In this document: one piece after another, positions 23,711-37,114 of the stretch | Position numbering within the stretch: the stretch's first letter is position 1 | Layout of the letters: the number at the start of each line of letters is the position of its first letter | From: Chamaecrista fasciculata | Lineage: Eukaryota; Streptophyta; Magnoliopsida; Fabales; Fabaceae | Assembly (NCBI GenBank): GCA_003254925.1 | Contig: QANZ01016577.1 | Location: 4,286 to 68,285 of the forward strand | Direction of reading: 5' to 3' | DNA length: 64,000 nt | Translations under genes and position numbers: made by a program | Notes under the pieces: generated by a model | Seen by the model: only the letters and a program-made list of their open reading frames with translations | What the model was told of the DNA's origin: nothing | Databases searched by the model: none

Positions 23711-24839
23711 AAGGGACTAAGATTGGTAATAAAATAATCTTTTAGGGATTAAATAATAGATAAAAAGAATTAGGGATAAATTGAGAAAAAAAAATTTTAA
23801 GGGACTAAATTGAAAAAAAATTAAAATATGAGGGGTTAAATTAGGATTTTAATAGATGATTCTTTAACAGTTCAACGGCCGCGCAATTCTATCAAATTAT
23901 TCCTGTTAAAATAGTTTTCAAAGTTAAACTAACTCATTCTTTAATTTAATCGCGATTGAATTGATATAAGTGTCTAGTCCCCTTCAATTTTGACAACATT
24001 GCTCTAAATGTCAAATTAAAATGATTGGAAATAATAAATAATTAGGGTATAGCTCTTTTAAATTTCACCAGGTTTGAGGAATATGTGTGTAAAAAATTAA
24101 GAATTGAATTAGAAGACTAAAATTACTCTAATTGTTTGTAATGTATATTTATAAGAAGATAACATTACTAACGTGAGTTGAGTCAAACACAAATGGCTCT
24201 AGGACTATGACGTGCATGTGAAGTGTGAACTCGATAAACTTTAATGAAAAGTATCTGTAAAAACAAATTAAAAAAAGGAAGATATAACGTCGTTTTCATA
24301 TTGAATAAATAAAAATAAATAAACTAGAGGGTCTAAAATTTAAATTACATCGAAACTTGAACTGCAAATATATGCATGTTCTAGTGGATACTGTTGGTGC
24401 TGGTTGGAGCTTGTCTGATGACTCTGCTGAGAATGCTTTGGCTGTTCAAATTAATTTAATTAATTTGTAAAGCTAATGAATTGATTTCTATAGTTTCAAT
24501 CGATTATTAATGTGGTCTTTACAAATTAAGATTTTAATTTATATTTAAGTTTTTATAAAATAAACATATTTTGATATAATCTCGACAAAATTCAATTAGA
24601 TTTTACAATAAATTCAATCAACTATGAAAATTATCAGTAAAGTAAAATTAAACTCTTAAATTATGAGGATCAATTATAAATAATTTTAAAAATTGTAAGA
24701 ATATAATTTGAAACTGACTAAAAATATCTAAAATTAGAGAAAAGTAAATGATTGTTTTCACAATTTTTTTCTCGAAGCCACATTACGAGGAAGCATAACG
24801 AGTGAATAGTAATTTAGTGCGTTTGAGTGTATATATATA

Positions 24840-24880
<41 letters not shown>

Positions 24881-25149
24881 GAACCAGTGCCTTTGGGAGA
24901 GGATCATGTCACATTACTTAAAAACACGAAAGATGGTATAAAGAAGCTTATTTTTTAGTTCCCTTAGAAAGAATTTTGAGGAATTTTGAGGTTAAACTTG
25001 TAAGAAGATACATAGGGGGCCATGTAAATTCATTCGGTAGCTTAAATTAGAAGTTCTAGGGGATGAAAGTAAGGATTTTCAAAAGATAAATGTCTTATTT
25101 TTGTTAGGATTTGAAAATTGGAGTGCAGTTGGTAGTGTCAACTGTCAAG
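23711..25149. other. Gene-free AT-rich stretch with a 37-base A tract
   Basis: No gene seen. A run of 37 A residues (24843-24879) follows a short TA repeat. It could be the tail of an unrecognisable retroposon or a simple repeat. Confidence 0.55.
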
Positions 25150-25823
25150 TAGGGGTGAGCATCTTCACCCGCGAGTCTATGAACCCGTAAAAATCAACCC
25201 AACCCCCAGTCACGAGCTAGGTTGGATTGGGTTCAAAATTTTCAACCCGCACACCTGCAAGTTGGTCTGCGAGTTGGAACCCGCAAATATAATATATATA
25301 TATATAGTTAATCACTAATATATATAATATATTATAGAGTAAACTAACAATTTGGTCCTTAAAAGATCACTGAGCTAACAACTTCGTCCCTTAAAGATTG
25401 AAATGTATAATTTAGTCCCTGAAATATCAAAATGGTATACTAATTAGTCCTTTTTATGGACTAAATAATATACCATTTTAATCTTTAAGGGACTAAAAAG
25501 TATACCATTTTGATCTTTCAGGGACGAAATTGTATATTTTAATCATTCAGGGACCAAATTGTTAGTTTATTTTATATTATATATGATGTACTTTGCCTAA
25601 AGAAGTTGAAAAAACATGTGTTATTTTGTTATTAAGACAAAAAAAAAAAAAAAATTTAACCCGCGGGTTCAACCCAACCAAACCCGTAGTTTTGCGGGTT
25701 GGGTTGGTTCGGGTTGAATTTTAAAAAATGCAAAACCCAACCTAACACAACTCGCAGATTGATGTGCGGATTGGGTTAGGATTTCCCCTCAGCCCGCCCC
25801 AACTTCGCCTGCGCTCACCCTTA
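25150..25823. mobile_element. hAT-type MITE, TAGGGGTGAGC family, with a nested MITE
   Basis: The ends are TAGGGGTGAGC and GCTCACCCTTA. The target duplication is CTGTCAAG (25142-25149) and GTGTCAAG (25824-25831), 7 of 8 matching. Arms are rich in CAACCC / GGGTTG words. A second element (25336-25572) sits in the middle, so this one is the older of the two. No coding. Confidence 0.85.
25336..25572. mobile_element. AGAGTAAACTAAC-family MITE nested in the hAT MITE
   Basis: A palindromic element of about 237 bp. It opens AGAGTAAACTAACAATTTGG and closes CCAAATTGTTAGTTTATTT, with TATATTAT on both sides (25328-25335 and 25573-25580). The flank is AT-rich, so the duplication is weaker evidence here. 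The centre pairs TAATTAGTCC with GGGACTAAAA words. Other members: 39475-39706, 53165-53450, 53510-53925, 60543-60777 and 60792-61046. Confidence 0.8.
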
Positions 25824-28036
25824 GTGTCAAGTACGTGTGATTGATGAAGACTGGTGAGATTTATGATAACTTATGACTCTAGTCAGACAAACACATCAAA
25901 ATTTACAAAATTGTGTCAGGAAGAATCACTATAATATAATAGAATTGTGAAAATCATTACATTTAACCTGATTTGCTCAGGTTAATGGATGATTGGACTC
26001 ATATATATCACTTGTCCATCTCGAAAAGAACAAAGTTGAGTAGTAGTGACCTATGTATATCATTTATTTTTTTGAAAAGAGACAAAGTTGAGTCTAGAAA
26101 GACTTGTACAAGGTGATCGGTGACAGGACCTATCTATACAATTATGTGGAAGATGTGTTTTTTTACTTCTAACCAATAAGAAATGGTTATTCTACAATCA
26201 GATGTATGAATGAATGGGGAACAAATTACTTGGCATTTAGTTGAAGCCAATGGTCAATAATATACGACTTTTACTTTTTCCTTTCAATACAATTTATAAG
26301 ATAATATATATTTTAGAATATTTTTATTATAATATCCATAAAAAGATATTATATTAAGAAAATCAGATTAAAAAGTTTTATCTTAAAAATTTTTGAAGTT
26401 ATTTAATTCTCGATTAGTTTTTATTACTTAATCAATAAAACAAACCACAACTAACTTTTAATATTTTTAGAATTCATTTAATATTTTAAATTTTTTGGAA
26501 AATATTTTTGTGCACCTTAATACATATGCAAGTCACTTATAAATATTATTCGGATTAGTTTGCATTATTGCACTTTATTTGAGGGAAGTTTATTTGAAAT
26601 AATTTTTATAGAGTGTGCATATCAATTTTATTTTTTTATAATTAAATTTTCTATAAATTATGAGAGAGAGCATTTTTTAAAAATATTTTCCAAACGTGAA
26701 AGATTATGGATATTAGGATTTATTTTTTAAAAATATATATATCTTAAAAATATTTATAAATTTATAATATATATCTAAAAGAAATTGAAGACATGAAAAA
26801 GTAAATTAATAATTTTATCTTAAAAATATTGTTGAGTTGATAGTTCAGCCTTTGAAAAATTGAAATACATAATTTAATTTTTGAATGATTCAAACGATAT
26901 ATTTTTTAGTCTTTGAAATAATTAAGTAATAGATATACTGATCTGTAGTCTATAAAAAAAATAACAAATATGTTACTTAGATATTTCATATATTGAAGTT
27001 TAAACAATTTATTTCAATTTTTTTACTCAATTATTAGTTTGGTCTAATTTAATATGTATCGAACACACTATACTTGCACAATATAATATTATAATGTTAA
27101 TATAAATTTATTCAAAAATCATCATTAGTTGCTTTCTCTCTACCACAGCCCCCGTTAATCTCTAACATGTGAATATAGAATAAATTAATAATTCAATATT
27201 AAAAGATTATGAAATTAACAATTCAATATCTGAAATATTAAAAATATATAATTTAATTCTTAAAAGATCAAAATAATATACTCTTTAATCTTTTAAAAAT
27301 TTAAATAGTATACACTTTAGTTTTTTTTTAAGGGATAATACGCATACTGTTTAGATTTCTCAATGACTAAACTACATATTAATATTTCAACCCTTTAGAA
27401 ATCAAGTTAGGAGCTTACTCTTGTTCAAAAAAAAAAGAGAAGAAAAAATTTATGGGTTTATTCTATTTATATATGAGTTAGTTTATGATATAATTTGGGC
27501 ATTCTAGGCCAAAAAAAAAAAATTTGAACATTGCATGCAACTAGTAATGTGAGCGATTCATAATTTTGATTGGTTAAAAAAGTTATTTTCTTTATTATTT
27601 CTTATCATTAAATTACTTAAAAAAGGAGATTATGTCACAATACAACTGTATACAATTACAACTGTATACAATTGTATTCATACTCCAAATTACATCTTAA
27701 CATTTCCCTTTATATCTATACTATTGATGTGTGAAGAGTGTTTTGATTAGTCAAAATTAATTTTATTATGAAATATTAAAAGAGAAAAAAATAGTGAAGA
27801 GAATTAAATAACTTCTCAGTACTTATAGTGGGCAAAAGAAAAATTTTCACTTCTTCAAATAAAGAAATTATTATTAAAATAAAATAAAAATAATAATATA
27901 TTATAAAAATTAAATTTACATTAAAAATATAATAAAATATTTTTATTTTTAAAATTTTAATAATTATCAAATTTAAATTAATCTTTACATACTCATTAGG
28001 GTAGGTAAAATACACTAGTATGTATATATATATATA
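25824..28036. other. Gene-free AT-rich stretch with decayed MITE remnants
   Basis: No gene. Diverged pieces of the AGAGTAAACTAAC family (AATTTAATTCTTAAAAGATC style) lie at about 26800-27000 and 27180-27420. A partial copy of the element at 31299-31545 lies at about 27560-27700 (GATTGGTTAAAAAAGTT, then CATTAAATTACTTAAAAAAG). Confidence 0.5.
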
Positions 28037-28568
28037 TGGCCTGAAACATAATTCATTCAAAAGCAAGGCAAAGTCAAGCATAATACAAACAAAAACACAG
28101 CAAAATAATCAAATCACTCCCTAGCATCAACAAGAAAACTAAAAAGAATATCAACTGACGAAGGTAGGGGGTTTGCAACCCATCTAAGAGAACCCATCTT
28201 CGTGCCAGATAAATTGGCAAGACAATCAGCTGCCAAGTTAACGGATCTAAAGATCCAACTAAAGCTACAACCATCTAAAGAATTGAAAAAAAAAACAGAC
28301 CAGACCATATCCAGAACGCCTCCGCCACAAAACCCGCCGTAGAAAACACACGAACACGAGCAGAGAGCACACAGATCTGGGAAGGAAAACAGCTGAAAAT
28401 CACCTAAATTTGAAAACCATCACTGCAGAGTACACACAAAAAAGAGCGTTGCCGATAATCCTATGAAATAGGGTGAAATCTCGAATGAAAGATAGAGGTG
28501 ATCCCTCACGAAGAGGGATTTGAAAGAGAACTCGACTCTCATAAGAGAAAGATTTTTTGACGACTCCT
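28037..28568 (-). mobile_element. Short LINE-derived element, 5' leader joined to the RNase H tail
   Basis: Reading the minus strand from 28568, a GC-richer leader with a CTTTCATTCGAGATTTCACC phrase leads to a short stretch encoding SFSWIFRSVNLAADCLANL (about 28190-28250). This is the end of a plant LINE RNase H domain (R..N..AD motif), and it is followed by an AT repeat tail. The endonuclease and reverse transcriptase are absent. TAGTATGTATATATA-like sequence lies on both sides and may be a target duplication, though TA repeats make that uncertain. The best reading is a LINE copy with a large internal deletion. Confidence 0.5.
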
Positions 28569-29381
28569 AGTGTATATATATATATATAAAAATATATATG
28601 TTTTCACCTTTTCCCCCTTTCGGTTGTTCCTAGTTGCCCTCACCGATCACAAATGGTTATTTTAATAGTTTCTAGCTAGCTACTATATATTGTTTAAGAC
28701 TGATGTAATTAATTAATATTGAATTCGTTAGATACTTTGACTATAGAAATCCATGATTAGAACTCGTTAATATGAATTTAATTTATTAGTTGGTCTGTTT
28801 AATTAATACTTTAATTCACTTGTTTGATGGGCTAAGTTAAGCATGTTCATATTTTAGTTCTAAAATTATATTTATTCTATTTTAATTCTCAAATTTTCAT
28901 ATTTGTTTCATTTTGGTCCATAAAGTTTATTTTATTTGATTTTTCCGTTATTTATAACCAGAACAATTAAGATGAATCATTAATAAGTGTGTTAACAAAG
29001 AGAATGAGAAAAAAATTATCCTTAATTGCCGTTATTTTTCATTTTTTAAAGAAAAATCAATCATAAATTTATCTCAACTGTCCAATTTAGAAATAACGAA
29101 AAAAACTAGACGAAATCACATTTTAAGATCAAAGTGAAACAAATGAGAAAGTTTAAGAATTGAAATAGAACAAGAAATAATTTTAGGACTAGAATAAAAC
29201 TTATCTCATAATTTGAGGATCAAAATGACTATTTGACCTATAATATATATATATAGTTAATGAGCATATAATCTTATTCACAAGACAAACCAAAGAGAGA
29301 TAATTATAATCACTTTTCATAAAATCATGACGCACAATTTTCCTGCACTGGAACATCGACACATGATGCATGCATGCGTTA

Positions 29382-29434
<53 letters not shown>

Positions 29435-30744
29435 CTCTTAAAAAAATGAATTAACAAGTACTTTCTTTTTTCTGAAAATAAATTAACTAACCTAAAAAGG
29501 CTTCATGTAAAATTTTCAACTGGTGAAATATTTATAGCTTCATAACTAGGCTAGGGCTGGCTGGATCCTTCTGGCTATACAGTCAAATATCAGGCGGTCA
29601 ACAACTACAGTATGTATATATATACTTCAAACTTTGCTAATCCTTTAATATTTTTTTTTATATGATGAATTACTCTATTTATCCGTGTAACGTTTTAGAA
29701 AAAAAAATTATTCGGACTAAGAGTAAAAAAATTCATATATGATTCAAATTTAGGTTCTTCAATTTAGAGTGCAACTCGATTATTACTACACCAAATACTT
29801 ATGGGTGCTAATCCTTTAATTCCGTTGATTTTTTTTTTGGATAAAAATTTAGGTGAAGAGATGACGTCCCATGCCAATCTAAGATCAGGGCAGGCCTCTA
29901 AACTCAGAGAGTACTTACAAAAATTCTTACGAATAACTCACCAAATGAAGCATCATCAAGAGTTGAATCTAAACTATACAATTATCATGGGCGAAATGTA
30001 ATCTAGTGAACCAAATCTTCGCTGGCTAATCCTTTAATTTCATGGATCAATGGGCAAATGCCTAATCTTCAAAAAGGGTATACTTACCCTACCACCGAAA
30101 GCTTGCTTTTTCTGGATCTGGCTGGCTACACTAAAGGTACGAAAAAGGAAAACAACGAAGGAATTGAAAAGAAATACAAGGCCTAATAATAACTAACAAC
30201 AACGTGCATATATAGTGACATCTATATATACAGATTTAAACTATGGGCGACTATATATATATATATATATATAATATACACACATGCATGCATATATGTT
30301 TCCGTTTCAACTAACAGGCATACGTACAGTGTGGAAACTGGAAACATTCATTCATTCATTCTTAATAATTGGCAGCATGCATGTGGTCTAACTATGCACC
30401 ATTTGAATTGTATTATGTATATATTCAGCAGGAGTAGTTATATATAAATAATTAATGTAAACTCTCCTTTAATTTGTTGTGAACTTCCTATATATATGTT
30501 TGTTACGGCCAAAGCATATTTTGTTTTCGTGGTTGTACAGTTTTTTTTATTTGGGGTTCTAGTTATTCTTTTTGTCTTGTGGGGTGTGGCCAATTAATGT
30601 TGAAAAAGAGGTACAGTCAACAATCAAATTAAAGGGATGGACTCTATCTAGGTAGGGTTGGTTGCTTTCTTTTTGTGGGCTCGTCCTAAGGCCCCTAATT
30701 ATCTCTTAAAATGGGGAAAATATATATATATATATATATATATG
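28569..30744. other. Gene-free stretch with simple repeats and a fold-back remnant
   Basis: No gene. An inverted-repeat element lies at about 28860-29245 (ATTTTAGTTCTAAAATTATA on the left, its reverse complement on the right). A pure CT repeat is at 29385-29428. Several TA repeats are at 30250-30275 and 30720-30743. GCATGCATG clusters near 29360 and 30285. Confidence 0.55.
29385..29428. repeat. CT microsatellite
   Basis: About 22 uninterrupted CT units. Confidence 0.97.
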
Positions 30745-31278
30745 TGGTCCAGAGTTATTTTGGTCTTAAATGTATGTTTTAATGTTCATTTTGGTTATTT
30801 ATGTTTCAAAATATTCAAATTGGTCTTAAATATTGGCATAATATTTCATTTCGGACTCAAACTATTGTATTTAGTCATATTTCTCTCATCTAATTTCAAG
30901 TTCAAATTAAAGAAAAGACTTGTTAATTAAGAGTAATTTATAGCTCTGAATTCGTCGTATTCGAATTTAAAAGGAGAGAGATGTGATCAATTTTACTTGT
31001 TTGATTGTAAAACGAGCAGTCTACTTTCAAGACTGGTTGGACCCCATTTGCTGACAGCTCCAACTGAATAAAGAAAGTACTCTTTGAGAAAAATATATAG
31101 TTCTAAACTCATAACTTTTGAAATAGAAACGAGAAAAAAATGATCATATATATTCAATAGTTTGGGACCAACGAAATATTTTGTCAATATTTAGAATCAA
31201 TTTGACATTTTGAAATGTAAAGGACCAAAATGAATATTAGAACATATATTTAAGACCAAAATAACATTTTAACTAATA
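30745..31278. mobile_element. Family C fold-back element, shorter copy
   Basis: About 530 bp. It opens TTTTGGTCTTAAATGTATG and closes CATATATTTAAGACCAAAAT. It carries the shared interior phrases (GAATTCGTCGTATTCGAATT, CTTGTTTGATTGTAAAACGA), with part of one arm missing compared with 20984-21822. Confidence 0.7.
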
Positions 31279-31298
31279 TTTGCTTATATATATAGATA

Positions 31299-31545
31299 GG
31301 GTAAGTCTATAATTAAAAGTTTGATTCTTGACATGTGATGTAATGGGTCATGAGCCAATAAAATAATGACACGTGGAAAAGTTAGTTGTATGTAAGTAGT
31401 GGTGTGACTCCATACACAGTTGTGATTGGTTAAAAATTTATTATTTTTTTATTATTTTTTAACATTAAATTATATTAATGGCTATAATTATGCCACATCA
31501 ACATTTACATCCATGTCAAGAATCAAATTTTGCATCTTAGACTAA
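31299..31545. mobile_element. Small inverted-repeat MITE
   Basis: About 250 bp with an AAAGTTTGATTCTTGACATG left end and CATGTCAAGAATCAAATTTT at the right, exact complements for about 18 bases. A decayed relative is at 27560-27700. Confidence 0.65.
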
Positions 31546-31796
31546 CCATATAGATATGTGGAGTAACGTGCGCACTTCTTTGTGGGAATTGAAATGATGA
31601 TGAGAATCAACCATGACCCCCCAATATTCGTTTGGCCAACACTAAATACTGAGCCAATAATTCTTTCACTATATTTTCATCACCAGCTTATAATGCATAT
31701 GTAACGTCTAAAACAAACATGAACATCTATAGATTGTGTCATGACGACGATTGACAAGAGTGGATGATGTTCAGAAGTTAGAGAAATGTCAAGTTA

Positions 31797-32400
31797 GGGT
31801 GTGTTTGGTTTAACAATTTAAACTTATTACAATTTTATTATCTCATTTTCATTATATAACTTAAGCTACAGTGCTATATGGGTATTTGTTTTCCAATTAT
31901 AAAGTCATTACAAAAATATCACTTCATTATAATCTTATTTCATTACATATTTCATATCCAATTACTAACATACCCCTACTCAAATACCTATAATTACCTA
32001 TACTCTAATACAAATATAAAAAAACTATTTAGCAAAATNTTTTGGTCCTTTCATTTCATTACATAGTACTACTCCAACCTTCATTACAAATATTCACATC
32101 TAGCACAAATTCCGAGACAATTTCATAACCACCACAACCAAAAAGTCAAAATATTATTTTTTTTATTTCTATCTATTTCCATTATCAATTATCAATTCTA
32201 CCCCTATACAATTTAAAAAAACCATATATTTATTTCAACCAACCACAATCATTACATACCCTTTTTCATAATTTCACATCCTATTTTTTTCATTACATCT
32301 CAAACTAATCAAAACACCATTTTCATTACATAATTTTCTCATTACCATTTCATTACATAAAATCATCATTTCATTACCTACTTTTAATCTAAACACACCC
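31797..32400. mobile_element. PIF/Harbinger (Tourist-like) MITE
   Basis: 604 bp with ends GGGTGTGTTTGGTTTAA and, from the other side, GGGTGTGTTTAGATTAA, flanked by TTA at 31794-31796 and 32401-32403. This is the standard Tourist signature. The interior is rich in CATTACA words. No coding. A single n lies inside it at 32039. Confidence 0.88.
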
Positions 32401-32403
32401 TTA

Positions 32404-33538
32404 GAGAAGTTAGTGGAAAGTTTTTTTTTTAAAAAAAAGTATCTAGGACCCATATGTTTAATTGTGTGATTTTTAAGATCTAAGTTTTGATAAGGTACGA
32501 ACCAAATAGTGAATCAGCCCAATAAACACATAATAGACCCATAAGCGATTCATATGGCGCTCAACATACTCTTTCCCAACAACTACGTTCCACCTTCGAT
32601 TGACTCATCTCCAACCTGTCAACATTAAAGCCGTTAAAGTAAACTAGTAATGCACACGTGCTATGCCTATAGTAAGAAAAATTGAGGATTACCTTATGTA
32701 ACACCCCTATAAAAGTGATATGCAGGTACTCTATAAATAGGAGGCCTCATCGGGTAACTAACACATTAATCTTTATACCTTATCATTATTATATATATGT
32801 TGATAAGTTGGATATCAGAGATTTACTAGGGGACTTAATCCCCCTTTTGAGTATCTTATGTATAAGATTTAAGTGTGAAGGCGGAGTCTGAAAGCATTAT
32901 CAACTTTTTTATTTCTAAGATTAAACTTATATTAAATTCTTTATATATTTATTATAAGATTCATCGACAAAATAAAGACCAACGACAAAAAGTTTTGTAA
33001 CCAATTATTATAATAAAAGAATATATAAAATATTACATTTTGTTAATATGAAGAAAAAGAATATAAATAAAATTTATGATTAGAGAAAATGATGAATCAT
33101 ATGACAGATATAAACAAGCTTATTTAAATTTGTTTTCTTTCCATGAACTATTCTCTAATTAATTTAGAAGATTCAACCAGGTTTAACGACTAACTTATTC
33201 TTTGTTCAAAAATAAAACGACTAACTTATTCATATAGCGAAATGAATTAAACAAATAAAGTAAAGATGTATGGCTAAAGACCCATCATCATTATAGTGAG
33301 AGAATTCGCATAACCAATAATTGAATAGAAACAATATAAATATAGCTTCTCATTAGATATATACTGATACTATGACAAAGATATAATGAAACTTAGCTAT
33401 ATTCTAGAAAATTTGAAACTGATTTATAAGTTATAACCATGGGAGTTTATCTATTTTATCCGTGTGTAGCAACTTTTTAGCAACACATTGTGAAAACGTT
33501 ACAAAGAGAAATCCACTTAAACAATCAATAATTAAAAG
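32404..33538. other. Gene-free stretch with a possible LTR remnant
   Basis: Around 32500-32920 there is a CTCTATAAATAGGAGGCC promoter-like stretch and surrounding sequence in the style of a plant LTR (family uncertain). No coding, presumably an old remnant. The rest is AT-rich with nothing recognised. Confidence 0.35.
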
Positions 33539-34205
33539 TCCAATGTTCAAATTGGTTCAATATCTTTGCTTTAAAATTTATTTTAGTCCATTATTTTTCA
33601 GCATGTTCAAATTGGCCCTACATGTTTTACGTATAATGATTCACTTTGGTCCATAACTAATGGATATGGTTATATCTATTTCGTTTCAAGTTTGAATGCA
33701 ACAATTCCAGAGTTACGAGTTGCTTTTAATTTGATGAGTACTTTTCTATCTAGCTGATGTTGTCAACAAAGTAAGTTAAATCGAGTTCGAAATGTGGGCT
33801 GCTCATTTCATAGTTAAACGAGCAAAATTAGGCATATATCTCTCGTTTCAAATTTAAATATAACGAGTTCGGAGTTACGAGTTATTTTTGACGAACCCTT
33901 TTTAATTTCTATTTAGTGGGGATTGTTAACCAATGAGGTTAGATTTGGCCTGAAAGTGGGTTTGGGACCAAAAGGTGAAAAGTCATAAAAAATTGGTTTC
34001 AATAAACCCATCAGATTTAATTTGACCTCATTTTTTTATGGTCATAATTGGATAGGAAAAAGACTTGTTAAAAGTAACTTGTAATTCTGAACTTATCGTA
34101 TTCGAAATTGAAATGATATATATGGAAAACTTCGCTCGTTTAATTGTAAACCTGTGTTTCACTTTTTGGGCTTGACTTGTCCTTATTTGTTATCGGCTAT
34201 GAAAG
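33539..34205. mobile_element. Family C fold-back element, diverged copy
   Basis: It opens GTTCAAATTGGTTCAATATC and carries the interior phrases (TATTTCGTTTCAAGTTTGAATGC, TCGTTTAATTGTAAAC). The right end is lost near 34200. Confidence 0.65.
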
Positions 34206-35099
34206 ATAGCATGTTTTAATTTAGTCTACGTAATATAAAATTATATAATTTAGTCTTTAAAAGATATAATTACAATTAATTTGATTCTTTAGTTAAGAAT
34301 ACAAATTAATATTAATAACAAATTTGATGTAATTTTAAATTTTGTTAAAGTAAAATAAACGATTGAGATTAAAAATTTATATTAATTATTGAATTTACCA
34401 AATGCAAATGGATTTTTGTAATTTTGTGAAGACAAGATTTTTTGGATTGGGTCTCACGGTGAAGTACAACACAAAGACCAGGATATATATATATATATAC
34501 ACATACATATAAAATTTGGATGCTTTCACAAACTAACATCGTTAAAACAAACGTATTGGTGAAGTGAAGCAGCCCCAGCTAATCAAGACGACGACAAGCT
34601 TGGGTTGTCATTAACAATATAATTTAAAAAATAAAAAATAAAATAAATCCATAATACTGATGTACAGTTTACTTATATATCAAGGGGTGAACATTGATAA
34701 TTGATGGCTTTCCAATGTGCTATTTGGCTTCTTGTTAATTTGCTTACTTACAAAAATGGTCCTTGTGTGACTGTCCAAAGACAAACCTTTTGTCTTGGTT
34801 TGGTCTCTCTTTTGGCTCTTACCATAACACAAACACATACAAACTCTCTCTTCTCATCCACACTAATACCTATCTCCTTAATCCTCCCTCTCTTTTGATG
34901 TAAAAGTTATTTACAAGAAGGTCTCATTTTATTTTTATATTGAACCACAACCAAAAAATCTATCCTCTAAATCTTACTCTTATTCTTATATAGTGTATAT
35001 ATATATTAGGCCGGTCGATGTTTTGTCTTTCTATTGGCCCCTTAAAAAGTGCCCCCAGTCAGCATAGTTAATAATATGCTCAACTCACATTTTTCTTTA
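34206..35099. other. Gene-free stretch
   Basis: AT-rich, with a TA repeat near 34483 and a short open frame at 34701-34898 that matches nothing. No gene supported. Confidence 0.55.
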
Positions 35100-35737
35100 G
35101 GTCAAAAACTTGTTTTGGACTCTAATATTTTTTTCTTCATTTTGATCCTTAATGTTTCTTAAAAGTTTCATCGTTGGTTCATAACTAAATGAATATGGTC
35201 ATATCTCTTTCTTTTCAAATCTAAATGCGATTAAATCAGACCTATGAGTTAAATTTGATGAGTTATTTCTTTGTCCGATTCGAGTTATATTGGAAAATGA
35301 GGTCAAATCGAGCATGAAATCGGACACATAAATGGACCGCGCACTTATTTCATAAATTTGGTCAAATATATTTCTCTCATTTCTAGTCTGAATGCAGCGA
35401 AATTGGAGTTACAAATTACTTTTGATGAGTTCTTCTCAATCCAGTTGGGACCATTGACAAACAGGACAAATAATACTCATAAAGTTAATATTGATGTTTT
35501 GACCAAACTCACTTTCGGTGTATTGTTTGACCTTGTTTGCTAACGACCCCAACTAGATAGAGAAAGAACTCGCCAAGAGTAATTTACAACTCTAATTTCA
35601 TTGCATTCAGACTTAAAACGAGATAAATACAACTAAATTCATTAAACAAGCAAGCCATATACGGGCTTGATTTCATATCCGATTTGACCTCATTTGACAA
35701 CCACTCCAATTAGACCAGGAAAAAACTCATTAAATTT

Positions 35738-36638
35738 AGAGTAAAATGCATTTTAGTACCCTGTGGTTAGGACCGAATCCATTTTGGTACCCTGAAAGAC
35801 AAAATTTGACAGTTTGGTACCTTGAGGTTTGCGTCGTTAGCACTTTGATGCCCTGTGGTTATTTTCCGTCAAGATTTAACAAAAAGTGATAACGTGGCTC
35901 AATCTTAGCCGTCGATTTCTACTACATCTTATCTATTAGTTTCTATTGCAACTTAAACCATGCATATTTCACTCCTCAACGAGATTTCTTTTGTGCGTTT
36001 AGGTCCTCTCCCTTTTTGGTAAAATGAATCAAAACACAACAAACTAATAGAATTAATAGAGTTTTCTACAATTTCATTCCAAAAACTAGAGTGTTATTGA
36101 AAAAGAAACTACAGAAAGATTGTTAGAGTTTTGATGAATCAAAATCTTCCCTTTCTCATAAAATTTCTTTCAACAAAGTCCTTAATTACTCACAGATTGA
36201 ACTCAAATTTTTGTCATCTTTATCAGATTGGTCCTTGGGACACAAATTTTGTAAAGTTTATCTTTTCACGATCGAACCACATAGTTTTAGGACTAAAATG
36301 CATTTATTTTCTAGATTTATGATTAATCTGTAATTTTATTCTTTTTCAAATATTTTTCATAATTACATTTTGACTCCAAAATTTTGTTATAATATTCATT
36401 TTAGTCCTCAAATATTATGATCTAGGGATGTTTTTGAAAATTTTGAAACTATTTGGGGGCATTTTGTAATTTTTGCAAAATTGCTAACAATTTTCCGTTA
36501 AATCTTGACGGAAAATAACCACAGGGTACCAAAGTGCTAACGACGCAAACCTCAGGGTACCAAAGTGTCAAATTTTGTCTTTCAGGGTACAAAAGTGGAT
36601 TCGGTCCTAACCACAGGGTACTAAAGTGCATTTTACCC
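35738..36638. mobile_element. Long-TIR element, GTACCCTGTGGTTA family, nested
   Basis: 901 bp. It opens AGAGTAAAATGCATTTTAG and closes AAAGTGCATTTTACCC. Inverted arms extend about 150 bp, with GTACCCTGTGGTTAGGACC in the left arm and GGTCCTAACCACAGGGTAC-like sequence in the right. A perfect 8-bp duplication, TTAAATTT, flanks it (35730-35737 and 36639-36646). The unpaired middle has no convincing gene; a 63-aa frame there matches nothing. A shorter relative is at 54840-55109. Confidence 0.85.
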
Positions 36639-36710
36639 TTAAATTTAACTCATAGCTCTAATTTAGTCACATTTGGGTTTGAAACGAGTGAGATATGATC
36701 ATATTTAGTA

Positions 36711-37114
36711 CTCCCTCCGTCCCTTTTTATCTGCTTTTTAAGGTTGTTGCACACAAATTAATATAATGATTAAATCACTAAAGTTAATGTAAAATCTAAA
36801 ATAAAAAGACTATATTACCCTTATTAAATTAGACTTAATTATATCATCAATTTAATGCTCATATTTCAAAAATTAAATTCCTCCAACTAATTTAAATACT
36901 CTCACAATTTTTTTATGAAACCTACTCCAATTGATTACTACAGAACCCCAAAATAATTCTCTACCAAAAGTCAAATCGTCCATTATGACTATAATATTAA
37001 ATAGGGATAAAATGGTAAAAAAGTTCATTGATGACCTCTTGATTTCATAACAAAGCAGATAAAAAGGGACAAAAAAAGTTCTGCAATGAAGCAAATAAAA
37101 AGGGACAGAGGGAG
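36711..37114. mobile_element. Stowaway MITE (Tc1/mariner type)
   Basis: 404 bp with CTCCCTCCGTCCC at the left and GGGACAGAGGGAG at the right, flanked by TA on both sides (36709-36710 and 37115-37116). This is the classic Stowaway terminus. It lies in the right arm of the 35100-37205 fold-back element. Confidence 0.92.

Noticed and set aside
24843-24879. 37-base A run as a retroposon tail
   Set aside because: No target duplication of normal spacing or retroposon body could be identified, so it is listed only as a simple tract.
34701-34898. 65-codon plus-strand frame, partly hydrophobic
   Set aside because: No homologue recognised, no promoter or splice context; probably chance.
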